From: a virus
Direction: 5' to 3' (one strand)
DNA: 35,354 bases
Virus record (IMG/VR): IMGVR_UViG_3300006077_000015
Location: 1-35,354 of that record
Below are positions 1-5,476 of this stretch, piece after piece. Below the pieces are notes generated by a model. That model was not told where the DNA came from and made no database searches. It saw only the letters and a list, made by a program, of their open reading frames with translations. A program made the position numbers and the translations under genes. Numbering within the stretch: the stretch's first letter is position 1; every line of letters begins with the position of its first letter.

Positions 1-88
1 TTTATAATATTTAATATTGTATATATATTTTTTTCTTCTTTTGTTATTCTTTTTATTAAGAATATAATATTATATATAATATATAAAA
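1..88. repeat. Left arm of 88-bp terminal inverted repeat
   Basis: Bases 1-88 are an exact reverse complement of 35257-35344, read base by base; identity stops at position 89 (A on the left, G in the right-hand complement). The arm is almost entirely A+T, with a pyrimidine-rich stretch at about 28-57 and short AT palindromes at about 61-85. It abuts the first promoter directly. It could be a true genome terminus, or one side of a giant stem-loop in a circular molecule opened here by the assembler. Confidence 0.95.
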
Positions 89-111
89 ATTAAAAAAAAT
101 AAAAAAAAGTA

Positions 112-139
112 TTGACAAAATAAAATTAATGTGTATTAT
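112..139 (+). promoter_or_regulatory. Sigma70-type promoter next to left terminal repeat
   Basis: A perfect -35 TTGACA at 112-117 and a -10 TATTAT at 134-139 are separated by 16 bases and preceded by an A-tract (about 89-108) that could act as an UP element. It should start transcription near 146 and drives only the 80-aa gene that begins at 188. Confidence 0.75.
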
Positions 140-187
140 CTATAACCAACAACAGGGAAAAACTTTAAAATTAAGGAGGGGATTAAA

Positions 188-430
188 ATGAGTAAAAAAG
201 AAATGAGTTTGGTTTTAAAGCTGAGAGAGTTAGAGTATAATGTAAAATTTGGAAAGCCTAAAAACTTTTCCAGAAAAGTAGAGGTAGAATGGTGGGGGAA
301 AGCTCTCCCACCAGAAAACATGGGCTGGAAGTTTTGGGACAACCTCCCCAGCCCCAAAGAATGTACCACCGTTCACATTGGTTGTGAACGGGACTGGGGG
401 AAACGTCGGTTTCTTTACTTTGTTAAATAG
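188..430 (+). CDS. Hypothetical 80-aa protein, single-gene unit at genome end
   Basis: Unrecognised protein of 80 residues. It is basic in its N-terminal part and Trp-rich in the middle (WW near residue 35, then GWKFWDN near 47-53, DWGKRR near 69-74). No signal peptide or membrane segment is visible. The start is supported by a strong AAGGAGGGG just upstream at ideal distance, a near-consensus promoter at 112-139 and a dedicated intrinsic terminator at 440-469. This self-contained unit, convergent with the replication genes and touching the terminal repeat, is the typical layout of a phage moron or early host-takeover gene. Function is unknown; anti-defence is only a guess from its position. 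Antisense frames of similar length overlap it but lack ribosome sites. Confidence 0.8.
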   Translation: MSKKEMSLVLKLRELEYNVKFGKPKNFSRKVEVEWWGKALPPENMGWKFWDNLPSPKECTTVHIGCERDWGKRRFLYFVK

Positions 431-439
431 TTTCTTCAA

Positions 440-469
440 CCCCCTTACCTTCGGGTGAGGGGGTTTTTT
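440..469 (+). terminator. Intrinsic terminator with TTCG tetraloop
   Basis: Ten-base stem CCCCCTTACC / GGTGAGGGGG (440-449 with 454-463, one G-T pair) closed by a TTCG loop and followed by six T. It ends the 188-430 transcript; the stop of the convergent gene lies at 468. Confidence 0.92.
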
Positions 470-773
470 ATTGCCCTTTTCTTTTTTCTCTCCATTCCCA
501 CACCTCTTGCCAAAATCTTGACACTGCATCGCCTGCAATTTTATTTAGCAGGACCCTGTCTTCTTCCGACTCTTCCTGAATCCCTAACCTTTTCTTTGCC
601 TCTCTTCTAATTGCCCCATACACTTTACCCACAACTAAAAAGAACTGCTGCTCGTTTTTTTCAGGCCTTGGCAAATAAAGCAAATCCCATCTTAATCTTG
701 TCTGTCCTCTTATCCACTTTCTCCAAAACTCAAACTTTAATAGCTGCTCTTTTATTTTATTTATGTCTCTCAT
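468..773 (-). CDS. Hypothetical protein, distal gene of replication operon
   Basis: 101-aa unrecognised protein, rich in Arg, Lys, Glu and Trp, predicted mostly helical (for example residues 1-20 and 52-100). It is the last gene of the leftward replication operon, 80 bases after the helicase. The ATG has only a moderate AGAGG site at a slightly long distance (10 bases). The position next to the helicase suggests an accessory role in replication, but nothing in the sequence proves it. No hydrophobic segment is seen. Confidence 0.6.
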   Translation of the reverse strand: MRDINKIKEQLLKFEFWRKWIRGQTRLRWDLLYLPRPEKNEQQFFLVVGKVYGAIRREAKKRLGIQEESEEDRVLLNKIAGDAVSRFWQEVWEWREKRKGQ

Positions 774-853
774 GCACAGAATGACCTCTATTTTTAATTT
801 TAAATTGTTTTATGACTATTTATCATAAACTTATCCAAAAACTAAAAAAAAGA

Positions 854-2071
854 CTAAAATGGCGCTCTAGAAATATTTTTATATTTGCCTTCTCTATACT
901 CTAAACAAACATCTTTTGTATGCGCCCCAACTCTATTTTGCTTTGCTACTGCCAGCCATAAATATTTTCTGTTTTCTCCAGTATTTGGGTTTTTTCTGGA
1001 AAGAAAAGATTGTTTAAAATCGTCTGTAAAAAACACAGAATAGCAATAATCCAAATCGTATTGCACATCGCCACTTTCCTTTATTGCATTTAACGCTGCT
1101 AGCCTTATATCTCCACCCTGCCTAATGTCTGTTATCCCTGCCTTACTTAAACTTAGGATAAAACATATACTTACATTGTTATATTTTAGTCTTAAATTAT
1201 CGAAGAAATTAAATATTTTATTTACATAGAATCTAATCTTATTATCTATATTACTTTTACTAATAAGTCTTCTAGCAAACATCTGTAAATAATCTAAAAC
1301 AATTAATATATTCTTGTTTTTATTAGCCTCTATAAACTCTAAATAGTCTATAAAATCTGGTTTAAGAATATAATAATAATTTTCTAATTTATCTATATTC
1401 TTCTTTAAAAGCCTTATACAAAAATCTCTTTTAGTGCCTTCATATTGCGCATACAGAACCACATTGTCCTTATGCATTTTTGCAAAATTTTTAGAAATAT
1501 CTATTGCCAACTCTGTTTTACCTGCACTAGTCGCCCCAGCTAGTCCCCATATCGTACCTAGTTGAACCTTAATCTCTAAAGGTAAAAAATCTATAATCTT
1601 AAAATTTTTGTCTGTTCGTGCTTCTTTAGTTGGCCGTTCCCATTTTTGGGTTATGTTGGAATTTAAAATATCTTCCTGAATTTCTAATATATCTTCTAAA
1701 ATCTTATTTTTATTGCTTTTATTACCTTTTTTAAGCAAATAAAGGGCATTATTAAACTTTATCTCTAGATTTTCTCTTAATAAAATCTCTTTAAAAGAAC
1801 TTAAAACATCTGTAAAAGTAGTAACAAGAGGAATGCATAGAATATCTGTTAATTCTTTTAGTTTAAGATTTTCTTGTAGCCTTGAGTAAATATTTGCAAG
1901 TTCTACTTTTACATTCTCTTCTTTGCAGGCAAGGATAGCTTTATAAACTTTTCTAAAGACAGGAAATTTAAGCTGTTTAGGCTGGATAGTCTCTTGCAGG
2001 ATAGTTAGGTATTGGTCGTCTTTAAAGGCATAAGCTAGTAATAATTGTTCAAGATCTTTGCGTGTATGCAT
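854..2071 (-). CDS. DnaB-family replicative helicase
   Basis: 405-aa RecA-fold helicase, a hexameric 5'-3' fork helicase by family. Residues 1-140 resemble the DnaB N-terminal helical domain. Walker A GATSAGKT lies at about 179-186 and Walker B ILIVLDYLQM at about 255-264 (D260). A DnaB-like SGDVQYDLD is near 333-341, and KQNRVG at about 377-382 carries the conserved Lys/Arg. An in-frame TTG at 2110 would extend it by 13 residues, but the ATG at 2071 has a GAGGAG site six bases upstream and is preferred. The winged-helix initiator gene lies just upstream; no separate helicase loader gene is evident, so the initiator or a host loader may do that job. Confidence 0.93.
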   Translation of the reverse strand: MHTRKDLEQLLLAYAFKDDQYLTILQETIQPKQLKFPVFRKVYKAILACKEENVKVELANIYSRLQENLKLKELTDILCIPLVTTFTDVLSSFKEILLRENLEIKFNNALYLLKKGNKSNKNKILEDILEIQEDILNSNITQKWERPTKEARTDKNFKIIDFLPLEIKVQLGTIWGLAGATSAGKTELAIDISKNFAKMHKDNVVLYAQYEGTKRDFCIRLLKKNIDKLENYYYILKPDFIDYLEFIEANKNKNILIVLDYLQMFARRLISKSNIDNKIRFYVNKIFNFFDNLRLKYNNVSICFILSLSKAGITDIRQGGDIRLAALNAIKESGDVQYDLDYCYSVFFTDDFKQSFLSRKNPNTGENRKYLWLAVAKQNRVGAHTKDVCLEYREGKYKNISRAPF

Positions 2072-2100
2072 CGGCCGCTCCTCTATATTTACTTTACTAT

Positions 2101-2754
2101 TTATTCCCAAAAGTACATCTGAAAACCTTTCTCTTCTATTCTTTCTCTTCTTTCTTTATTTTTATTTGCTCTATTTAGCCAATTAAGGAAGAATCTATTT
2201 AGATCTTTCTTCCTCTTATTCTTATTTTCTTGTAGCCATAAAATAGCTTTTTCTTTCTCTTGTTCTATATTCAGGTAGGGATAAGCTTTTTCATACTTTT
2301 CTCGTTTAGCTTCAACTAACCGATTAAGTTCCTGATCAACCCAAAGTTCATAGGGTGGGTGCTTATTACTATTATTCTTTTTTACTATATTCTTTTTTAC
2401 TATATCTTTATTACTAAGGGTGTCGGTGCGCTCCGACGACTGCCCCACCGACGACGAGTTATCAGTCATTGGGTTTTCCGACAATATATAATTATATCCA
2501 GCAAATTGTCCTTGTTCGTTTTTTATTGAAATTCTTTGCAAATAGCCAAATTTTTCTAATTCCTGTATGGCAGACCGTATTGCGTCTTTTCCTTCTCTGG
2601 CTTGTTTTGCAATTCTCTCAATAGAAAATGCCCAGCCATCTGGTTTGGACTGTAAATAAGCAAATAGTCCTTTAGCCTTAAAAGATAATTCAGGATTGTT
2701 TAATATTTCATTGGGCACTTGCCCATATTTATTTTTAATGTAAAGTTTACTCAT
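2101..2754 (-). CDS. Winged-helix replication initiator / replisome organiser
   Basis: 217-aa protein. Residues 1-90 match the phage and plasmid helix-turn-helix replication proteins that begin with a VPNEILNNPELSFKAKGL-type segment, followed by a wing with EGKDAIRSAIQELEKFGYL. The middle (about 95-130) is a Ser/Asn/Lys-rich linker, and the C-terminal third is a charged helical region with Trp/Leu positions like DnaD-type domains. It probably binds the origin and recruits the helicase encoded next. The start overlaps the end of the RHH gene by 8 bases and has an AGGGGG site, so the two are likely translationally coupled. Low-complexity Lys/Asn codons near 2370-2410 contain a short tandem repeat (ATTCTTTTTTACTAT) in the linker. 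Confidence 0.85.
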   Translation of the reverse strand: MSKLYIKNKYGQVPNEILNNPELSFKAKGLFAYLQSKPDGWAFSIERIAKQAREGKDAIRSAIQELEKFGYLQRISIKNEQGQFAGYNYILSENPMTDNSSSVGQSSERTDTLSNKDIVKKNIVKKNNSNKHPPYELWVDQELNRLVEAKREKYEKAYPYLNIEQEKEKAILWLQENKNKRKKDLNRFFLNWLNRANKNKERRERIEEKGFQMYFWE

Positions 2755-2905
2755 CTCTATCCCCCTTTTTGTTTACTTTCTTTATGTATTCCATAACAAT
2801 CCGCCTAATAAAAGTTGAACAACTCATATCTTGTTTTTTAGCTTCTCTTTTTATGGTCTCATACTGCTCTTTTTCTAACCAGGTGTTTAAAGTATATTTT
2901 TTCAT
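2747..2905 (-). CDS. Small ribbon-helix-helix DNA-binding protein
   Basis: 52-aa protein with a beta strand (KKYTLNTWLEKEQYETI), a basic turn and a second helix (STFIRRIVMEYIKKV), as in Arc/MetJ/CopG-type regulators. The frame is open upstream to 3073, but the ATG at 2905 has an AAGGAG site seven bases before it, and the upstream extension runs through hairpins with unlikely composition, so the short form is chosen. It is the first gene after the structured intergenic region and overlaps the initiator start. It may autoregulate the initiator-helicase operon through the 2928-2956 promoter. Confidence 0.85.
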   Translation of the reverse strand: MKKYTLNTWLEKEQYETIKREAKKQDMSCSTFIRRIVMEYIKKVNKKGDRDE

Positions 2906-2927
2906 ACTAAATCTCCTTTTTTTTGTT

Positions 2928-2956
2928 AAAATAACACATTGTAAAACGGCATGCAA
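2928..2956 (-). promoter_or_regulatory. Candidate leftward promoter for RHH-initiator-helicase genes
   Basis: On the minus strand TTGCAT (2951-2956) and TATTTT (2928-2933) are separated by exactly 17 bases, just upstream of the RHH gene. This would allow the initiator genes to be expressed apart from ssb, which is followed by a strong hairpin at 3072-3146. The match is good but not consensus. Confidence 0.5.
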
Positions 2957-2957
2957 C

Positions 2958-3011
2958 GACCGCCACTGTAGAAGAGACGGTCCTTGAGCACATCCTACAC
3001 TAGGTAGGTGC
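2958..3011. other. Two tandem hairpins in intergenic region, possible origin or operator
   Basis: The intergenic stretch 2941-3015 is visibly richer in G+C than its surroundings. It contains GACCG...CGGTC (2958-2962 with 2978-2982) and GCAC..CCTAC..GTAGG..GTGC (2988-3011). Neither has a T-run, so they are not terminators. The place, directly upstream of the RHH and initiator genes, suits an operator or part of a replication origin. Confidence 0.4.
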
Positions 3012-3023
3012 ATAAAATTAGAC

Positions 3024-3051
3024 TTGACAATTTCCCCTGTACTAATAATTA
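3024..3051 (+). promoter_or_regulatory. Rightward promoter for candidate small RNA
   Basis: Perfect TTGACA at 3024-3029 and TAATTA at 3046-3051 with a 16-base spacer. It points against the surrounding leftward genes and leads into a rod-like hairpin with a T-run about 90 bases downstream, with no coding frame in between. Confidence 0.6.
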
Positions 3052-3057
3052 TGAAAT

Positions 3058-3149
3058 TTAATAATAAGCTCAAAAACTGCCCTATCTCTTTCGAAGCCCT
3101 AAGTCCCTACTTGGGAGGCATTTGTAGAAAGGATGGGGCAGTTTTTTTT
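3058..3149 (+). ncRNA. Candidate rod-shaped phage small RNA
   Basis: About 92 nt from the predicted start of the 3024 promoter to a run of eight T at 3142-3149. A long helix pairs 3072-3092 with 3127-3146 (five A-T pairs, CTGCCC/GGGCAG, then TAT/ATA-like and CTTTC/GAAAG pairs, one bulged T at 3087). An inner helix GCC-CT-AAG (3096-3103) pairs with 3110-3119 around a TCCCTA loop, leaving an asymmetric internal loop (3093-3095 against 3120-3126). The 3' end works as its own terminator. The same hairpin read leftward ends in only TTTTTG and may attenuate transcription after ssb. I do not recognise the family, and a purely bidirectional terminator is the main alternative. Confidence 0.45.
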
Positions 3150-3180
3150 GTTTATGGTGAATAGATAAAGCTATTACAAA

Positions 3181-3558
3181 TTAAAATGGTGCATCATCGT
3201 CATCGTCCTGAAACACTGCACCCTCTTGATTTTCAGGGGGTTCTTGATAGCTGGCAAACGGGATAATTTTATAAGCGACTATTTTTGTAGAGCGTTTTTT
3301 TTGACCATTTTGCTCGTATTGTTGGATTTGGATCTTGCCCTCTATAAAGACCTTGTCTCCTTTTTGCAGACCTTTTTTAGTGGGTCCTTCTCCCCAGGCC
3401 ACTATGTTTAACCAGGTGGTTCTTTGTTGCCATTCGCCACTTTGATCTTTATAGCTTTCATTTATAGCTAAATTAAAAGTTGTAACTGGCGTACCTGATT
3501 GAGTATAGCGAATTTCTGGGTCCTTGCCTAAATTCCCTATTAAAAATACCTTATTCAT
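3181..3558 (-). CDS. ssb: Single-stranded DNA-binding protein
   Basis: 125-aa bacterial-type SSB. The OB-fold spans about residues 1-104, with MNKVFLIGNLGKDPEIRYT at the start, WLNIVAWG in the middle and VFIEGKIQIQQY after it. A short linker leads to the acidic C-terminal tip ending DDDDDAPF, the peptide that recruits host and phage replication and repair partners. The in-frame ATG seven codons upstream is less likely than 3558, whose repeated AGGAG motifs give normal spacing. It overlaps the preceding HTH gene by 8 bases. Slightly shorter than host SSBs, as is usual in phages. Confidence 0.96.
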   Translation of the reverse strand: MNKVFLIGNLGKDPEIRYTQSGTPVTTFNLAINESYKDQSGEWQQRTTWLNIVAWGEGPTKKGLQKGDKVFIEGKIQIQQYEQNGQKKRSTKIVAYKIIPFASYQEPPENQEGAVFQDDDDDAPF

Positions 3559-3775
3559 CTCCTTCTCCTTCTCCTGCATTTTTGTAGAAATTATCTATCC
3601 ATTTCTCCACATCCTCTGCTCTCCACTTTGGCTTTTTAAAGCCGGGAACCTTAACTGGCTTAGGAAAATCTGCATGATACTTTACTAAATAGAACGTTTT
3701 CCCATAAGACATCTTTATCCCCTTCTCTAGGAGAATATCCCTTACTCCTTGTACTCCAACTAGTTTTTCTTTCAT
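3551..3775 (-). CDS. AlpA/excisionase-like helix-turn-helix protein
   Basis: 74-aa protein. The segment KMSYGKTFYLVKYHADFPKP followed by a basic patch and WRAEDVEKWID matches the MerR-like winged HTH of AlpA and phage excisionases (turn, FPKPVK wing, then a Trp-containing C-terminal helix). It is the first gene of the leftward module, with an AGGAGG site and a promoter at 3807-3835, facing the rightward promoter across 160 bases. No integrase is present, so a transcription-regulator role at this divergent region is more likely than excision. Confidence 0.72.
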   Translation of the reverse strand: MKEKLVGVQGVRDILLEKGIKMSYGKTFYLVKYHADFPKPVKVPGFKKPKWRAEDVEKWIDNFYKNAGEGEGDE

Positions 3776-3806
3776 AACTTACCCTCCTTTTTTGTTTTTT
3801 TTCTTT

Positions 3807-3835
3807 ATGATAAATTTCTCATTGTTTTTAGGCAA
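3807..3835 (-). promoter_or_regulatory. Leftward promoter for HTH-ssb operon
   Basis: Minus strand TTGCCT (3830-3835) and TATCAT (3807-3812) with a 17-base spacer, about 30 bases before the HTH start codon. Weaker than the facing rightward promoter at 3896-3923. Confidence 0.5.
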
Positions 3836-3875
3836 ATTTGTAAATATTTGTATTTATTTAATAAATAAAAAATAT

Positions 3876-3891
3876 AATTTTTTAAAAAATT
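3876..3891. promoter_or_regulatory. Perfect AT palindrome upstream of main early promoter
   Basis: AATTTTTTAAAAAATT is a perfect 16-base palindrome ending four bases before the -35 box of the rightward promoter. It could be an UP element or a regulator site shared by the two divergent promoters. In such A+T-rich DNA chance is also possible. Confidence 0.35.
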
Positions 3892-3895
3892 TTTA

Positions 3896-3923
3896 TTGAC
3901 AAGAGAATTTTTTTTTGTATAAT
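3896..3923 (+). promoter_or_regulatory. Main rightward early promoter (full consensus)
   Basis: TTGACA (3896-3901), a 16-base spacer and TATAAT (3918-3923), preceded by A/T tracts. This is the strongest promoter seen in the window and the only convincing one for the rightward module that runs to 14341. Predicted start near 3930, giving a leader of about 74 nt. Confidence 0.9.
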
Positions 3924-4003
3924 CCAAAATCAACAGGGTGAGGTTCTTTGAAAATCTTCATAGTTGGGTGTGGGGAGCCTGGGCAAGGGCAAGGAGGAGA
4001 GCT

Positions 4004-4426
4004 ATGAGTTTTTTTAGTATTAAAAGGACAAAGAAAAATTTTCCCGCCCTATGGGAAGAGGGTGGGGGATATACTAACACAGGAAGGGCCACAATTATTT
4101 GCGGCCCTGATGGTGAAAAGTTAAGGCCAATTTATATCAAAAGAAGAGGAGAGCTAGCATGCAGCAAGCATGCTCTCTTTGTCATAAGGCCTGAATATTA
4201 TATCATTCAGGCTGGACACCACAGGCGAGACTTTGGCGTTACTGTGTATAAAATAGTCTCCATTTCCGATTCCGACAACGAGGCCGAGGTGGAGCGTATT
4301 GCTCACTTCTCTGAGGGAGAGTGGGACAATGAACCACCTGAATTTTTGCAGGCTGCCATCAAAGCAGCCAAAAATAAGGCGACCTGCTATCACTGTAGGT
4401 CTCCTTATTATGCCAGAGAGGATTAA
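4004..4426 (+). CDS. Hypothetical early protein with C-terminal CxxC
   Basis: 140-aa protein of unknown function, first full-length gene behind the strongest promoter. A GTG at 3938 would add 22 residues but has no ribosome site; the ATG at 4004 has AGGAGG six bases upstream and is preferred. The middle is beta-rich with aromatic and basic residues. The C-terminal segment TCYHCRSPYYARED carries a single CxxC, which might bind zinc with other ligands such as the His residues near GHHRRDFG. It is followed by its own strong terminator and then by the AcrIII-1 gene, so it may be a host-takeover or anti-defence protein; that is inference from position only. Confidence 0.8.
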   Translation: MSFFSIKRTKKNFPALWEEGGGYTNTGRATIICGPDGEKLRPIYIKRRGELACSKHALFVIRPEYYIIQAGHHRRDFGVTVYKIVSISDSDNEAEVERIAHFSEGEWDNEPPEFLQAAIKAAKNKATCYHCRSPYYARED

Positions 4427-4473
4427 AATTTAACCTTTAACCGCCCACGCCCTAAGCTCCCCTCTTTTAAGGG

Positions 4474-4522
4474 GGCAGGCTTCTAGTGTTTTAATTGACG
4501 CTAGAGGTCTGCCTTTTTTTTT
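4474..4522 (+). terminator. Strong intrinsic terminator
   Basis: GGCAGGCTTCTAGTG at 4474-4488 pairs with 4499-4513 around a short A/T loop and is followed by nine T (4514-4522). A smaller hairpin CCCCTcttttaAGGGG lies just before it. It separates the first early gene from the ring-nuclease gene, yet no clear promoter follows, so read-through or antitermination is implied. Confidence 0.88.
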
Positions 4523-4557
4523 GTTTAATTTTTAAAAAAATTTTAAGGAGGTATATT

Positions 4558-4878
4558 ATGCTTTATATTCTTAATACCCCAATTTTAACAAATTATGGGA
4601 ACTATTCTTTTAGGAGAATTGACGTCCCTGGTGCTCAGGAGATTATAAATGAGTACCATGGTCAGTTTGTTTCTGCTGTCGGCCACGCTGCCACGGCGCA
4701 GGTTCTTAGTCAAATTTTGCGCTTGCCTGTGCCCTGTAATAGGGTGCAAATTAAAATGGAACCTGGAGACTGTGCGATTGTCTTCAGACTTCTCCAGAGA
4801 TTGCCTGAAGGGAAAGTTTTGTCAAAGGAAGAGTTAGAAGCTCTTCCATTTGAATTAGGTTTACTGGAAATGCTTTAA
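4558..4878 (+). CDS. acrIII-1: DUF1874 ring nuclease, type III CRISPR inhibitor (AcrIII-1 family)
   Basis: 106-aa protein of the DUF1874 / AcrIII-1 family (archaeal virus SIRV1 gp29 and STIV B116, Bacillus YddF). Family members cleave cyclic tetra-adenylate, the second messenger of type III CRISPR-Cas, and so silence Csx1/Csm6-type effectors. All hallmark parts are visible: N-terminal MLYILNTPIL strand, catalytic-His motif SAVGHAATAQVLS (H43), NRVQIKMEPGD (R62) and QRLPEGKVLSKEEL (R81, E84). H43, R62, R81 and E84 line up with H47, R66, R85 and E88 of SIRV1 gp29 at a constant offset of four. The start has AAGGAGG at ideal spacing; an upstream TTG in the terminator is rejected. The length is typical. 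Early placement between two terminators fits early anti-defence expression. Confidence 0.93.
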   Translation: MLYILNTPILTNYGNYSFRRIDVPGAQEIINEYHGQFVSAVGHAATAQVLSQILRLPVPCNRVQIKMEPGDCAIVFRLLQRLPEGKVLSKEELEALPFELGLLEML

Positions 4879-4884
4879 TTTCTT

Positions 4885-4915
4885 GCCCACGCCCTTAATG
4901 GGTTGTGGGCTTTTT
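4885..4915 (+). terminator. Intrinsic terminator after ring-nuclease gene
   Basis: GCCCAC (4885-4890) pairs with GTGGGC (4905-4910), with an inner CCC/GGG helix around TTAAT, followed by five T. The left arm GCCCACGCCCT also occurs at 4443-4453, after the previous gene. Confidence 0.85.
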
Positions 4916-4936
4916 GTTTAAGTGGGGGAGGAAGAT

Positions 4937-5476
4937 ATGTATAGAATAGCTTTAAATTTTTGTTGTTTCAAAAACAAAGGGTTTGTTTTTGCATGGCAAG
5001 TGCAAAGCTTGCGCAGACATGGATGGTCTTTTAGGGAAATTGGAGAGTTTTTTGACATCCCAAAAGGGACTGCTTATAGACTCTCCAAAAAAACCACCTT
5101 TTATTGGGAAAGGGTGGGCAACAAGAAAAAGGGCAGAGTTCGCCCTATTTGGAAATACATCTCTCCAGATTTACCTTATCGTTTTATCACCAAGATTTTT
5201 CAAGGTCCTGCAAGTTCTTTCCCTTGTAAAGAAACCCTAAGAGACTACCTTTTAGATTTTGCTTATTCTTTAGATTTGTCAAAATTAGAGCAACCTGAAA
5301 TCTATTTATGGGTTGCTCTAAAAAGGAAGTGTTACGATTTCCTAAGACTTTATGAACAAAAGAAAGGAAAATCTTTACAGGACTTTAACAACATACAAAC
5401 AAAAAAGGAGGACTGTTATGAAAATCAAAAAAATGTTCCCAACACAAGCATTTATGGTAAATTTTACAGCTCTTGA
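4937..5476 (+). CDS. Helix-turn-helix protein, sigma-like or replication-organiser-like
   Basis: 179-aa protein of unknown role. Residues about 20-50, WQVQSLRRHGWSFREIGEFF followed by DIPKGTAYRLSKK, form a clear HTH of the kind found in sigma region 4 and HTH_23-type regulators. The rest is basic and helical (EIYLWVALKRKCYDFLRLYE near 135-154). Start chosen at the ATG with GGAGG five bases before it rather than a GTG at 4922. The last 59 bases overlap the start of the next gene in another frame, so its C-terminal tail covers that gene's ribosome site. It could be a middle-gene activator or an antitermination factor, given the terminators around it, but no diagnostic domain is visible. Confidence 0.75.
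   Translation: MYRIALNFCCFKNKGFVFAWQVQSLRRHGWSFREIGEFFDIPKGTAYRLSKKTTFYWERVGNKKKGRVRPIWKYISPDLPYRFITKIFQGPASSFPCKETLRDYLLDFAYSLDLSKLEQPEIYLWVALKRKCYDFLRLYEQKKGKSLQDFNNIQTKKEDCYENQKNVPNTSIYGKFYSS

Noticed and set aside
291-312. GGTGGG...CCCACC hairpin inside the 80-aa gene
   Set aside because: Intragenic, no T-run and explained by Trp/Gly and Leu/Pro codons.
136-538. Two antisense frames (77 and 102 aa) over the 188-430 gene
   Set aside because: No ribosome sites, and the plus-strand gene has a promoter, a strong site and a terminator; one antisense frame also reads through that terminator.
2906-3073. In-frame N-terminal extension of the RHH gene to 3073
   Set aside because: It runs through the promoter and hairpins and has unlikely composition; AAGGAG marks ATG 2905.
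4495-4529. Promoter TTGACG with TTTAAT before the ring-nuclease gene
   Set aside because: Spacing is 23 bases and the -35 lies in the terminator hairpin.
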